This document shows, in pieces, positions 8,602-16,358 of a stretch of 34,211 nt of DNA. This stretch comes from an uncultured Treponema sp. (GTDB taxonomy: Bacteria > Spirochaetota > Spirochaetia > Treponematales > Treponemataceae). How positions within the stretch are numbered: position 1 is the first letter of the stretch; every line of letters begins with the position of its first letter. The notes beneath the pieces are model-generated. The model worked only from the letters and a program-made list of their open reading frames with translations, did not search any database and was not told the origin of the DNA. The stretch lies in assembly GCA_905372235.1 (NCBI GenBank), contig CAJPOF010000018.1, forward strand, positions 1 to 34,211. Reading direction: 5' to 3'. The translations under genes and the position numbers were made by a program.

Positions 8602-9024
8602 ATGACAAATAAAAAACCGAACATCGGTGTGCGAGACATAATATTTCTCGTGCTAAGTTCCATCTATTTGGTTGGAATCAAAACTTTTTTTAGAGCCTGC
8701 GATCCAAAGGAAGACGGCTCTTGGATGGTCTGCCATTGGGCAAGCCAAGCAATAATCGCATTCGCAATCGTGATTGCCGCTATTTCAATGCTGCACCTGA
8801 TAATGACATCTCCATTGGTAAAAGCAGGACTTTCATTGGCATTGATTCCGTGCGTAATCTTGTCCGCAACAGTTCCGGGCGGATTCGTAAAACTTTGCAG
8901 AATGACAACCATGAGATGCCACACGATAACTCGTCCATCCGTGCTTGTGATTTCTATCATTTTTGTGGTTGTTGCTGTAATAGACGTGATATTTCAGTTC
9001 AGGAATGCAAAAAAAGCTGACTAG
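8602..9024 (+). CDS. DUF4418 family membrane protein
   Basis: A small integral membrane protein of 140 residues with four predicted helices. The family pattern is recognisable: a CHW motif (MVCHWASQ, Cys44-His45) after the first helix and a second cluster, KLCRMTTMRCHT (Cys99, Met101, Met104, Cys106, His107), before the last helix. With Cys33 these soft-metal ligands suggest metal binding or redox sensing, but no activity is established. From memory, such proteins often lie beside FtsX-ATPase pairs of the type at 17837-19755; here they are 9 kb apart. A strong ribosome site (AAGGAG) precedes ATG. It probably shares a transcript with the two genes before it. Confidence 0.75.
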   Translation: MTNKKPNIGVRDIIFLVLSSIYLVGIKTFFRACDPKEDGSWMVCHWASQAIIAFAIVIAAISMLHLIMTSPLVKAGLSLALIPCVILSATVPGGFVKLCRMTTMRCHTITRPSVLVISIIFVVVAVIDVIFQFRNAKKAD

Positions 9025-9421
9025 GATTTAATTTTTTTAGGCAATCCGCCTGAATGACTACAGGATATACGGAGTTTCCTTCCTGCAAATATTCAAGCAA
9101 CGTTTTCAGCTTGCCAAAAACATGCCGCTGTATGAACGACGCTTCTTTCCATTTCAGGGAATCAAGGAGATTCTGTATATCCGATTTTTCAATTTCACAT
9201 ATCAAAATATCGCCCTGAAAAAGAGATGAAATTTCATAACTTGCTTTAGGCATAAAAAAAATCGCCGAAGTTTTTTTGTTGTCTTTTACGGCTTTTGCAA
9301 GAAGTTCAAGTTTTTCTTCAAGCCGTTCTTCATTATTGCAGTTTTTTATAAAAAGGATTTCGTCGTAGGTATACGCCTCTTCCTTTTCGCTTATGTAAAC
9401 TTCCGCCTGCACGACTGTCAT
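8999..9421 (-). CDS. Hypothetical cytosolic protein
   Basis: 140 residues, no signal peptide or membrane helix, no family recognised. The composition is that of a normal soluble alpha/beta protein. Its 3' end overlaps the DUF4418 gene tail to tail by about 26 bp. It lies directly behind the mgl terminator: the T tract ends only 9 bases before its ATG, and GAGAGG lies almost against that ATG. A GTG three codons in would have better spacing, so the start is unsure. It would need read-through from mgl or a promoter inside the hairpin region. It is probably a real gene, but this is less certain than for its neighbours. Confidence 0.5.
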   Translation of the reverse strand: MTVVQAEVYISEKEEAYTYDEILFIKNCNNEERLEEKLELLAKAVKDNKKTSAIFFMPKASYEISSLFQGDILICEIEKSDIQNLLDSLKWKEASFIQRHVFGKLKTLLEYLQEGNSVYPVVIQADCLKKLNPSQLFLHS

Positions 9422-9429
9422 GCCTCTCT

Positions 9430-9466
9430 AAAAAAATAGGGATTTCCGGCAATTTGGAAATCCCTA
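9430..9466 (-). terminator. Rho-independent terminator of the mgl operon
   Basis: An 11-bp perfect stem (TAGGGATTTCC and GGAAATCCCTA, 8-base loop) is followed on the minus strand by seven T. It lies 18 bases after the mglC stop codon. Confidence 0.88.
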
Positions 9467-9484
9467 ATAATGACTAGATTTTAT

Positions 9485-10981
9485 TTATTTTCGTTTAAGA
9501 TACTTTACGCTATCCAAGGCAACGGCAGCGATTATTATCAATCCTTTGAAAACAAACTGAAGGTTCGTATCGATATGCAAGAATGTAAGACAATATGTAA
9601 GAGCTGTAAAAATTATTACACCGATTGCCGCTCCGCTTATCTTTCCGATACCTCCGTTGAACGAAATTCCTCCTACAACACAGGCGGCGATTGCGTCCAT
9701 TTCATAGCCTTGTCCTGTTCCTGCGCTGGCATTGGCACGGAACGCCTCAAGGAACGCTCCGCAGCCGTAGAAAATTCCTGCCATGATGAATACGCCCATC
9801 GTAACCCAAAATACAGATATTCCGGAAACAGCCGCAGCCTCGGCATTTCCGCCGACAGCGTACATATTCTTTCCGAATTTTGTCTTGTTCCAAATGAACC
9901 ATGCCACGACAATCGCGATTGCCGCAGGAATTATCAATTTAGGAAATGTAACGAGTTCTCCGTTCGCCATTCTGCCTATAATCCAGCGGCCGCCGATAGA
10001 ATCTTTGACTTTTGCAGCAATCGAACCGACCGGAGTTCCAGTTGTTCCGAAAAACAGCAAACCGTAGATTATAAGCTGCGTTGCCAATGTCGAGACAAAC
10101 GGATGAATCTTGAGTTTTGCCGTGAAAAGTCCCGCGAACGCTGAAAAAGTAGTACAAAGAAATATCGAAAGGAACAGCGCAAGCGCAAGTCGCAATCCCA
10201 TCGGCATTCCCGTAAAATTCCAAGGACCCATGTTGAAAAACTTCACTATGTTCGTTCCCGGATGCAAAATAAGTCCCGTAACGACAGAACCCATGGCTAC
10301 CATTCGACCGACGCTCAAGTCAGTTCCGGCAAGCAAGATAAGACCCGCAACTCCAAGCGCATAGAACATACGGGTAGAAGATTGCTCAAGAATTGTAAAA
10401 ATATTCGGCAAAGTCAGAAGGTTTCCCGCTCCAATCGCCGGCGCAACAATTACGCACACAATGAAGAAAACCAAAATCGCAAGATAAAGTCCGTTGTCCA
10501 GCAAGAATTTGGTTGCCTTGAAATTGTTCACATAGTTTTTCCATTTCAGCTGAATGTCTTCAAGAATGTTCGCTTTTTGATTCCTGATGACTCTGTTTAT
10601 TTGGATGTGATCGGTAAACGCCTGCGTACAGACATCTTTGCTGCGGTCAATTTTTGTCTCATACTGATTCTTGGCGTCAAAAAGAGCAGACTTCAGTTCG
10701 TATGTTGCCGTTTTTTTATCTTCCGGCGTAGTTGCAGCCAAAATGCGAGCCGCTCCGTCTGCCTTGAGTTTTTTTACGTTGGCGTTATATTCAAGTTTCA
10801 GTTCAGAGCGGATTTTTTTCTGCTCTTCTTCGACCTTGGCAATATAGACCTTCGCCACGGAATTAGAATAAGAAAGCGCCTTTTTCTTCAGTTCCGTGTT
10901 CTTGGATTCTTTCCCGTCGGAAAAAGTTTCCATGTATTCTTTTATTTTTGGATCGTCGTACAAAGTATTCAGTTCGTCCAT
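9485..10981 (-). CDS. mglC: MglC: sugar ABC transporter permease with long coiled-coil N-terminus
   Basis: Inner-membrane channel subunit for galactose/glucose import. Residues ~160-498 are a standard MglC/RbsC-type permease; the signature region is visible (GAFLEAFRANASAGTGQGYE followed by DAIAACVVGGISFNGGIG). The protein is 498 residues, against about 336 for E. coli MglC. The excess is a charged, helical N-terminal segment (residues 1-155: repeated Lys/Glu, KKKALSYSNSVAKVYIAKVE) with no membrane helix, predicted cytoplasmic. It would lie on the side of the MglA ATPase. The gene starts 15 bases after mglA with AAGGGG upstream, in operon order mglB-mglA-mglC. Confidence 0.93.
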   Translation of the reverse strand: MDELNTLYDDPKIKEYMETFSDGKESKNTELKKKALSYSNSVAKVYIAKVEEEQKKIRSELKLEYNANVKKLKADGAARILAATTPEDKKTATYELKSALFDAKNQYETKIDRSKDVCTQAFTDHIQINRVIRNQKANILEDIQLKWKNYVNNFKATKFLLDNGLYLAILVFFIVCVIVAPAIGAGNLLTLPNIFTILEQSSTRMFYALGVAGLILLAGTDLSVGRMVAMGSVVTGLILHPGTNIVKFFNMGPWNFTGMPMGLRLALALFLSIFLCTTFSAFAGLFTAKLKIHPFVSTLATQLIIYGLLFFGTTGTPVGSIAAKVKDSIGGRWIIGRMANGELVTFPKLIIPAAIAIVVAWFIWNKTKFGKNMYAVGGNAEAAAVSGISVFWVTMGVFIMAGIFYGCGAFLEAFRANASAGTGQGYEMDAIAACVVGGISFNGGIGKISGAAIGVIIFTALTYCLTFLHIDTNLQFVFKGLIIIAAVALDSVKYLKRK

Positions 10982-10996
10982 GTTAAACCCCTTACA

Positions 10997-12490
10997 TCAA
11001 AGATATTTAGCAGAAAGGCGCAGGATAGATTCCTGATCCGTCTCTTTAGTGTTTACAATTCCGGCAAGTCTATGATTGGACATCACCGCAACCCGATTCG
11101 TGATTCCAAGAATCTCCGGCATTTCGCTGGATACGACAATCATAGTCTTTCCCTCTTTTGCCATATTTATGATAAGTTGATAGATTTCATATTTTGCCCC
11201 AACATCGATTCCTCGTGTCGGCTCGTCAAGAAGAAGAATATCAGGTTCTCTTTCAAGCCATTTTCCGATTATGACTTTCTGCTGGTTTCCTCCGCTAAGC
11301 GAAGAAATCAATTCATCGGCGGAAACACACTTTGTGTGCATCTTCTTTATTTCTTTGTTTGCAGCATCGCGCATTTTCCGAGAAGAAAGTGCAGGACCGG
11401 TCTTGTAGGCATCAAGATTTGCTATACAGGTATTGAATTCTATCGTCGCCTTGGAAAACATTCCGTTCAGTTTGCGCTCTTCCGTTACCATCGCAAAGCC
11501 ATTCGCCATCGCCTGCTGCGCACTTTCGAACCTCATTTTCTTTCCGTCAACGATTATTTCACCGGTAGCAATAGTCCTGATTCCAAAGATTGCCTCTAAA
11601 AGTTCGCTTCTGCCCGCACCGACAAGCCCGTATATGCCAAATATTTCTCCTTTTTTGACCGTAAACGAAATTCCTTCAAGATGCGGCTCGTACTTTGTAG
11701 AAAGATTTCTGACCTCAAGGTGGTCGTCTCCCGGCGTGTTGTCCACATCAGGGAATCGCTTGTCAAGCGAACGTCCAACCATCGCAGAAATCAATTCTTC
11801 CATTCCGAGTTCTTTTGCCGGTTTCTGAAGAACCATGTTTCCGTCTCGAAGAACGGCAATCTCGTCGCAGATTTTGAAGATTTCGTCCATCTTGTGCGAT
11901 ATATAAATGAAGGAAACACCTTTCTCTTTGAGTTCCCGTACAATCGCAAAAAGTTTTTCTATTTCCGGCTCTGTCAAAGAAGATGTCGGCTCGTCAAGAA
12001 CGATAATCTTGGCGTTATATGAAACCGCTTTAGCGATTTCAACCATCTGTCGTTGGGAAACGGACATAGTACGCATAATCGTGTTCGGATTGACGCTCAT
12101 GTTCAGAGATGCAAAAAGTTTGGTCACCTCGCGAAACATTTTTTTCTCGTCGATTATTCCCATCCGGACGGGATAACGCCCAAGAAAAAGATTGTCGGTT
12201 ACGGAGCGGTCAAGGCATTGGTTCAGTTCCTGATGAACCATTGCAACTCCGTTTTCAAGGGCTTCTTTTGGACTTGAAAAGTCAATCGGTTTTCCCTCAA
12301 GGAAAATCTGTCCCTCATCCTTTGAATATATTCCAAAAAGGCATTTCATCATCGTGGACTTTCCGGCACCGTTTTCGCCCATAAGCCCAAGAACACTACC
12401 TCTCCCAACAGAAATGTTGATTCCACTAAGAACCTTGTTTTTCGCAAACGATTTGGAAAGGTTCTTAATTTCCAGTAAATTTTCTTCCAT
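10997..12490 (-). CDS. mglA: MglA: sugar ABC transporter ATP-binding protein
   Basis: Double-domain ATPase that powers MglC. The start is set at 12490 (MEENLLEIKN) because AAGGA lies 9 bases upstream. The frame is open back to 12562, but that segment lies in the intercistronic hairpin. In the 497-residue form, the first domain has Walker A GENGAGKST (38-46), signature VSQRQMVEIAKA and Walker B IIVLDEPTSSL. The second domain has the degenerate Walker A usual in this family (GLVGAGRSE), signature LSGGNQQKVIIGKWL and Walker B ILLLDEPTRGIDVGAK. All features match the MglA/RbsA class. Confidence 0.96.
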   Translation of the reverse strand: MEENLLEIKNLSKSFAKNKVLSGINISVGRGSVLGLMGENGAGKSTMMKCLFGIYSKDEGQIFLEGKPIDFSSPKEALENGVAMVHQELNQCLDRSVTDNLFLGRYPVRMGIIDEKKMFREVTKLFASLNMSVNPNTIMRTMSVSQRQMVEIAKAVSYNAKIIVLDEPTSSLTEPEIEKLFAIVRELKEKGVSFIYISHKMDEIFKICDEIAVLRDGNMVLQKPAKELGMEELISAMVGRSLDKRFPDVDNTPGDDHLEVRNLSTKYEPHLEGISFTVKKGEIFGIYGLVGAGRSELLEAIFGIRTIATGEIIVDGKKMRFESAQQAMANGFAMVTEERKLNGMFSKATIEFNTCIANLDAYKTGPALSSRKMRDAANKEIKKMHTKCVSADELISSLSGGNQQKVIIGKWLEREPDILLLDEPTRGIDVGAKYEIYQLIINMAKEGKTMIVVSSEMPEILGITNRVAVMSNHRLAGIVNTKETDQESILRLSAKYL

Positions 12491-12510
12491 CAGGTAAATT
12501 CCTTTTCCTA

Positions 12511-12552
12511 AAAAAAAGGTCTGTAAAACATCAATGAAGAGCTTTACAGACC
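12511..12552 (-). terminator. Attenuating terminator between mglB and mglA
   Basis: On the minus strand a 10-bp perfect stem, GGTCTGTAAA (12518-12527) with TTTACAGACC (12543-12552), is followed by seven T. It begins about 20 bases after the mglB stop and precedes mglA. It should make mglB mRNA more abundant than mglA-mglC, as expected for a binding protein needed in excess. Confidence 0.8.
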
Positions 12553-12573
12553 ATCCGACCAATAAAACCTAGC

Positions 12574-13791
12574 CTAGTATCTCAACTTGTCCGTGTAGTC
12601 ACGTCCTGAGTTGGTCTTTACCATGTTGACCGCATAAGCGTCAAAACTTCCAAGGTTTGTGAACTTGTCAAGACAAGAAGCCTCGTTCTGTCCGTCGCCC
12701 TGAACAACCGTAAGGTTAAGGTTCAAGAGCGGAGCATAGTACTGCAATGCAGGAAGATATGATGAAGAAAGGAAGTTGTCAGCCGAATTGTAAATTGAAA
12801 GGATTACCTTCTTTTTAGGAGCATTCGTCTGTTTTACGCCCTTGTCTCGGTTTCCTGAAGAATAATCCATCCAGTTGCTTGAGTTTACGCCTGTGTTCAA
12901 AGCAAGAACAGCCTTTGTCTCCGGGATGTAGTTCAATTCAGCGGAAATCTTGTTGCCGTATTTGTCAGCTTCGGTCATACCCTTTTTGTAGACATCTTCG
13001 CCTGTAAGACCGTCAAGAAGGTTTCGGATAACCTGAAGAGTCGCTGTAGCCTGAGCGTCAACGTTCTGAGATACAGTTCCTGTAAGTTTTCCGGCACCGA
13101 TAGCCTCGATTGCGTCGGCGTTTGCATCATAACCGAAGATTGGAAGTCCTGCAGGATAGTTGGAAGCCTGGAGACAACCCATTGCCATTCCGTCGTTGTT
13201 TGAAACTACCATATCAAGCTGCATACCGAACTTTGTAGCCCAACCGCCCATTGCGTCTGTAGCGGCATTTGCGTTCCATGTAGAACCGTCAGTTCCTGTC
13301 ATAGCTTTTCCTTCAAGCTCAACGACCTTGAGGGTTTTTCCGCCGACCATAACAGAACCAGTCTTTGAAACTGTAGGCTCTGTTGTACCATTCCATGTTC
13401 CGAGAGCTTTTCGGATTCCTTCGGTACGAGCCTTTGAGTCGTTGTGTCCTACGTCTCCTACGCAAAGAACGTATCCGATAGTTCCGTCACCATTTCGGTC
13501 TATCTTTGAAGCATCCTGTTCGCTAAGCCAGTCCACGATGAGCTGTCCCTGAACCGCACCGCCGCCGGCAGCATCAAAACCTACATAGTAAGTTTTGTCG
13601 TTCCAGTCCATAGAATCCATGTCTATCATACCAGTAGTCGGATCTGACGGCTGTCTGTTGAAGAACACAAGCGGCTTGTCCTTATTCATCGTGATTGTAT
13701 TACCGGAAGAAGAGTTGCTCTTGGTACAACCGGTAAACATTGCAGCAGCCATCGCCACTGCAGAAAGTGTAAGCAATGATTTTTTAAGCAT
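12574..13791 (-). CDS. mglB: MglB: galactose/glucose-binding lipoprotein with permuted domain order
   Basis: Captures the sugar outside the cytoplasm and delivers it to MglC. The 405-residue protein has a lipoprotein signal with Cys22 (AAAMFTGC). After a short Ser/Asn linker it goes straight into what is normally the middle of MglB: KPLVFFNRQPS, TYYVGFDAAGGGAVQG, GDVGHNDSKART, VVSNNDGMAMG and FGYDANADA all align with E. coli MglB from about residue 90 on. The usual N-terminal segment appears at the end (KKKVILSIYNSADNFL...DAYAVNM). This is a circular permutation. From memory, T. pallidum Tp0684 (MglB-2) has been described as having such a divergent topology. AGGAG lies 7 bases before ATG. Confidence 0.94.
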   Translation of the reverse strand: MLKKSLLTLSAVAMAAAMFTGCTKSNSSSGNTITMNKDKPLVFFNRQPSDPTTGMIDMDSMDWNDKTYYVGFDAAGGGAVQGQLIVDWLSEQDASKIDRNGDGTIGYVLCVGDVGHNDSKARTEGIRKALGTWNGTTEPTVSKTGSVMVGGKTLKVVELEGKAMTGTDGSTWNANAATDAMGGWATKFGMQLDMVVSNNDGMAMGCLQASNYPAGLPIFGYDANADAIEAIGAGKLTGTVSQNVDAQATATLQVIRNLLDGLTGEDVYKKGMTEADKYGNKISAELNYIPETKAVLALNTGVNSSNWMDYSSGNRDKGVKQTNAPKKKVILSIYNSADNFLSSSYLPALQYYAPLLNLNLTVVQGDGQNEASCLDKFTNLGSFDAYAVNMVKTNSGRDYTDKLRY

Positions 13792-13805
13792 TTTACATCT
13801 CCTAG

Positions 13806-13860
13806 GGTCAGAATTATCTGACCACGTAAAATTATAAAATTGAATCGGCTCAACCGAGCC
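13806..13860 (-). promoter_or_regulatory. mglB promoter with two palindromes
   Basis: On the minus strand the -10 is TATAAT (13831-13836); no good -35 is present. Instead a dyad GGCTC-AACC-GAGCC (13847-13860) sits near the -35 position, and a second dyad, GGTCAGA-atta-TCTGACC (13806-13823), covers the first transcribed bases. Activation at the upstream site and repression, or an mRNA-stabilising hairpin, at the downstream one are inferences. Confidence 0.5.
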
Positions 13861-13979
13861 TATGTTATAAAATACTATGTCATAAAATCAGCAAAGTCAA
13901 ATAATTAAATTTTAGAACTTGAAAAAAGTTTATAAAACCAAGCACATTATGATTTTTTTGGCGTATTGCTAACGGATTA

Positions 13980-13988
13980 TGATATAAT
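13980..13988 (+). promoter_or_regulatory. Extended -10 promoter of the galactanase gene
   Basis: TGATATAAT is an extended -10 about 40 bases before the start codon. No clear -35 is seen. AGAGG precedes the ATG at 14028. Confidence 0.5.
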
Positions 13989-14027
13989 TTCAGAAAATTC
14001 AGCTTCAACCCCAAAAAGAGGTTTTAT

Positions 14028-15215
14028 ATGAACAGGGCAACTTTAATTATTTTGCTTTTGATATTAGGGGCAATGTTTTCTTCGTTCAAAATATATAAAA
14101 ACGATTACGAATACGGCGGATTCATTAAAGGCTTCGACGCATCTACAGTCTCACAAATCGAAGAAGGTGGAGGAACATACAAAAATGCAGACGGTACAAC
14201 CGAAGACATTTTCAAACTCTTAAAAAATAACGGCATAAACTGGATTCGGCTCAGACTTTGGCATAATCCGTCCACAGCCGAAGCCGGAAACAACAACCTT
14301 GAAAGAACCCTGGAAATCGCAAAACGAATCAAAGCCAACAATATGAAGTTTCTGCTGGATATCCATTACAGCGATTCATGGGCAGACCCCGAAAAACAAA
14401 GGCGACCTGCAGCATGGGATTCGGACTCGACAATCGAGGAACTTGCCGCACACGTTTATTCATATACGGAGGGGGTTCTTTCATACCTAAAAGACTATCC
14501 GCCTGACATGATTCAAATCGGAAACGAAATAAATTCAGGAATGTTGGTAACAAAAAGCAACGCAACTTCCATCTATGATTATGCAAGACCAACTTGTTCT
14601 TCATGGAAATCCAGCAAATCGGCAAAAAACCTTGAAGTCATTCTGCAACAGGCTTCGATAGCTGTCCGAAAACACAATCCCAATATAAAAATCATGATTC
14701 ATCTTGCAAGCAACGACGGAAAATCTCTAAACTGGTGGTTTAAAAGGATTCCGACGGATTTTGACTGCATAGGACTAAGTTACTATCCGTTCTACGAACA
14801 CGGAACAATAGACCAACTAAAGGCAAACATAAAAAGTCTTAAATCTGAATTTTCAAAGGACGTTCTAGTTGTAGAAACATCTTGGGCATGGACTTCCGCT
14901 TGGACGGACGGTCTGAACAATGTGCTTGGAAGCGACGAACAAAAAATTCTTGCGGCAAAAAACATGAACGGCTATCTTGACGGAATCGACACGGAAGGTT
15001 TTGCGGACAAAAAAGGCATCGCTTTCAGCGTAAAAAATCAATCCGCCATAATAAAGACGATTATCGATGCAGTAAAAGATGCTGGCGGAATCGGAACATT
15101 CTACTGGGGCGGCGACTGGATTCCTTCTTCGGCGATACAAAGCAATTGGGAAAACCAGACACTTTTCGACTTCGATGGCAAAATCCTTGAAAGTGCAGCA
15201 GCGTTCCGCCAGTAA
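14028..15215 (+). CDS. GH53 arabinogalactan endo-beta-1,4-galactanase
   Basis: Cleaves beta-1,4-galactan, the side chain of type I arabinogalactan and pectin. The protein is 395 residues with an N-terminal hydrophobic signal or anchor (TLIILLLILGAMF), so it acts outside the cytoplasm. GH53 motifs run in order: KGFDASTVSQIE, NWIRLRLWHNP (71-81), FLLDIHYSDSWADP, MIQIGNEINSGML with the acid/base Glu167, IGLSYYPFYEHG, and VVETSWAWT with the nucleophile Glu283. It is divergent from the mglB operon, whose transporter could take up the released galactose after further cleavage. A GH35 beta-galactosidase lies at 32086-33900. Confidence 0.94.
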   Translation: MNRATLIILLLILGAMFSSFKIYKNDYEYGGFIKGFDASTVSQIEEGGGTYKNADGTTEDIFKLLKNNGINWIRLRLWHNPSTAEAGNNNLERTLEIAKRIKANNMKFLLDIHYSDSWADPEKQRRPAAWDSDSTIEELAAHVYSYTEGVLSYLKDYPPDMIQIGNEINSGMLVTKSNATSIYDYARPTCSSWKSSKSAKNLEVILQQASIAVRKHNPNIKIMIHLASNDGKSLNWWFKRIPTDFDCIGLSYYPFYEHGTIDQLKANIKSLKSEFSKDVLVVETSWAWTSAWTDGLNNVLGSDEQKILAAKNMNGYLDGIDTEGFADKKGIAFSVKNQSAIIKTIIDAVKDAGGIGTFYWGGDWIPSSAIQSNWENQTLFDFDGKILESAAAFRQ

Positions 15216-15303
15216 AAAAATCAGACCACAATCGGAACAAAACATTCGATTCAGCCGGAAAAATTTTAGCGAACAAAAATAAATCGGCAAATGGAGAACG
15301 AAA

Positions 15304-16323
15304 ATGAAAAAATCAAAGTACGGTAAGGCAAAAGTTATTTTTACGACAATTTTTGGAATTCTTGCAATATTGTTTACAATATATTTTGTTGTTTGGGTTG
15401 GCGTGGGATTTTCGGCTCGAACGAAAAATCCGTCGGACTTCACGGAAAATTGGATGGCGTCCGTTCCCGATGATATGCCGATATGCGACATAAACATTCC
15501 CGGAACTCACGACAGCACCGCAACATACGTTTCTCCGTCATGGTTCTTGAAAACCCAAAATTCATCGATTCCCACTCAACTTAAAAACGGCTTCCGTTAT
15601 TTGGATTTGCGAATCAGACTTGATGACAAAAAAAACTCGCTTATCATGTGCCACAACATGAGCGATTGCAGAAAAAACGCCCTGCCGTGGGCAACGCCAT
15701 TTTCTTTTGACGATATTGTAGACGAAGCGGAACAATTTTTGTCCGCCCATCCGAGCGAATCGATAATTTTCTGCATAAAACCGGAAAAATCCTACGATGA
15801 TATTTCAATAATCATTCCCCTCATCGAAAAAGTCATAGCAAAAAACGAAACTCTTTGGTACACAAAAAATGAGATTCCGCTTACAAAAGATGTCCGGGGA
15901 AAAATAATCCTTGCAAGAAGATTTTCGATAGATACAGAAGATGCGGACGCAGAATTTGGAATGGATTTTCGGTGGCAAGAACAGCCGAACACGGAAATTC
16001 TTCCATCCGCCGCTGAAATCTCAAAAATCAATGACGCTCAAATGCTTGTGGTTCAAGACAGATACAAATACAAAATGAACGACAAATGGAAGGCGGTCAT
16101 CGACACAATGAACGAACATTCCGGCGTAAAAAACAGATTTTTGCTGAATTTTCTAAGCACAATGGAAGGAAACGCCCTGCCCCACCCCAAAAAATACGCC
16201 AAAAATCTAAACCGGAATTTCATGAATCTTGCAGAAGCCAAAACTTCGTCAGGCATATGGATTTTTGACTGGGGAACTCAGGCACTTGCCGAAAAGGTAA
16301 TCCTAAGCAATAGATTAGAATAA
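15304..16323 (+). CDS. PI-PLC X-domain protein (phosphatidylinositol-specific phospholipase C-like)
   Basis: Member of the bacterial PI-PLC family, which cleaves phosphatidylinositol or GPI-type lipids by acid-base catalysis with two histidines. The 339-residue protein has one N-terminal membrane helix or uncleaved signal (VIFTTIFGILAILFTIYFVV), so the catalytic domain faces outward. The first catalytic segment is INIPGTHDS with His69 and Asp70, followed by FRYLDLRIRL with Arg103 and IMCHNM with the second His117. The later segment EAEQFLSAHPSESIIFCIK matches the family core. GGAG precedes ATG. It follows GH53 by 88 bases and may share its transcript. The true substrate is unknown; host lipid or glycolipid is possible. 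Confidence 0.85.
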   Translation: MKKSKYGKAKVIFTTIFGILAILFTIYFVVWVGVGFSARTKNPSDFTENWMASVPDDMPICDINIPGTHDSTATYVSPSWFLKTQNSSIPTQLKNGFRYLDLRIRLDDKKNSLIMCHNMSDCRKNALPWATPFSFDDIVDEAEQFLSAHPSESIIFCIKPEKSYDDISIIIPLIEKVIAKNETLWYTKNEIPLTKDVRGKIILARRFSIDTEDADAEFGMDFRWQEQPNTEILPSAAEISKINDAQMLVVQDRYKYKMNDKWKAVIDTMNEHSGVKNRFLLNFLSTMEGNALPHPKKYAKNLNRNFMNLAEAKTSSGIWIFDWGTQALAEKVILSNRLE

Positions 16324-16358
16324 CCGAACTAATTCATTCAATTCGGATGTAAAATTTT

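Noticed and set aside
10262..11599. Long open frame (445 codons) on the plus strand
   Set aside because: It lies opposite the mglC and mglA genes, whose motifs are unambiguous. Its product is a basic, Phe/Arg-rich shadow with no recognisable domain.
12574..13791. MglB as a truncated or rearranged pseudogene
   Set aside because: The missing N-terminal segment is present at the C-terminus, the frame is intact, and the signal peptide and ribosome site are good. A circular permutation explains it.
13966..13981. Metal-box-like half-site (TTGCTAACGG) before the GH53 gene
   Set aside because: Only the GCTAAC half matches the 17818/26841 operators and the TTAG arm is missing, so it is not a credible third regulon member.
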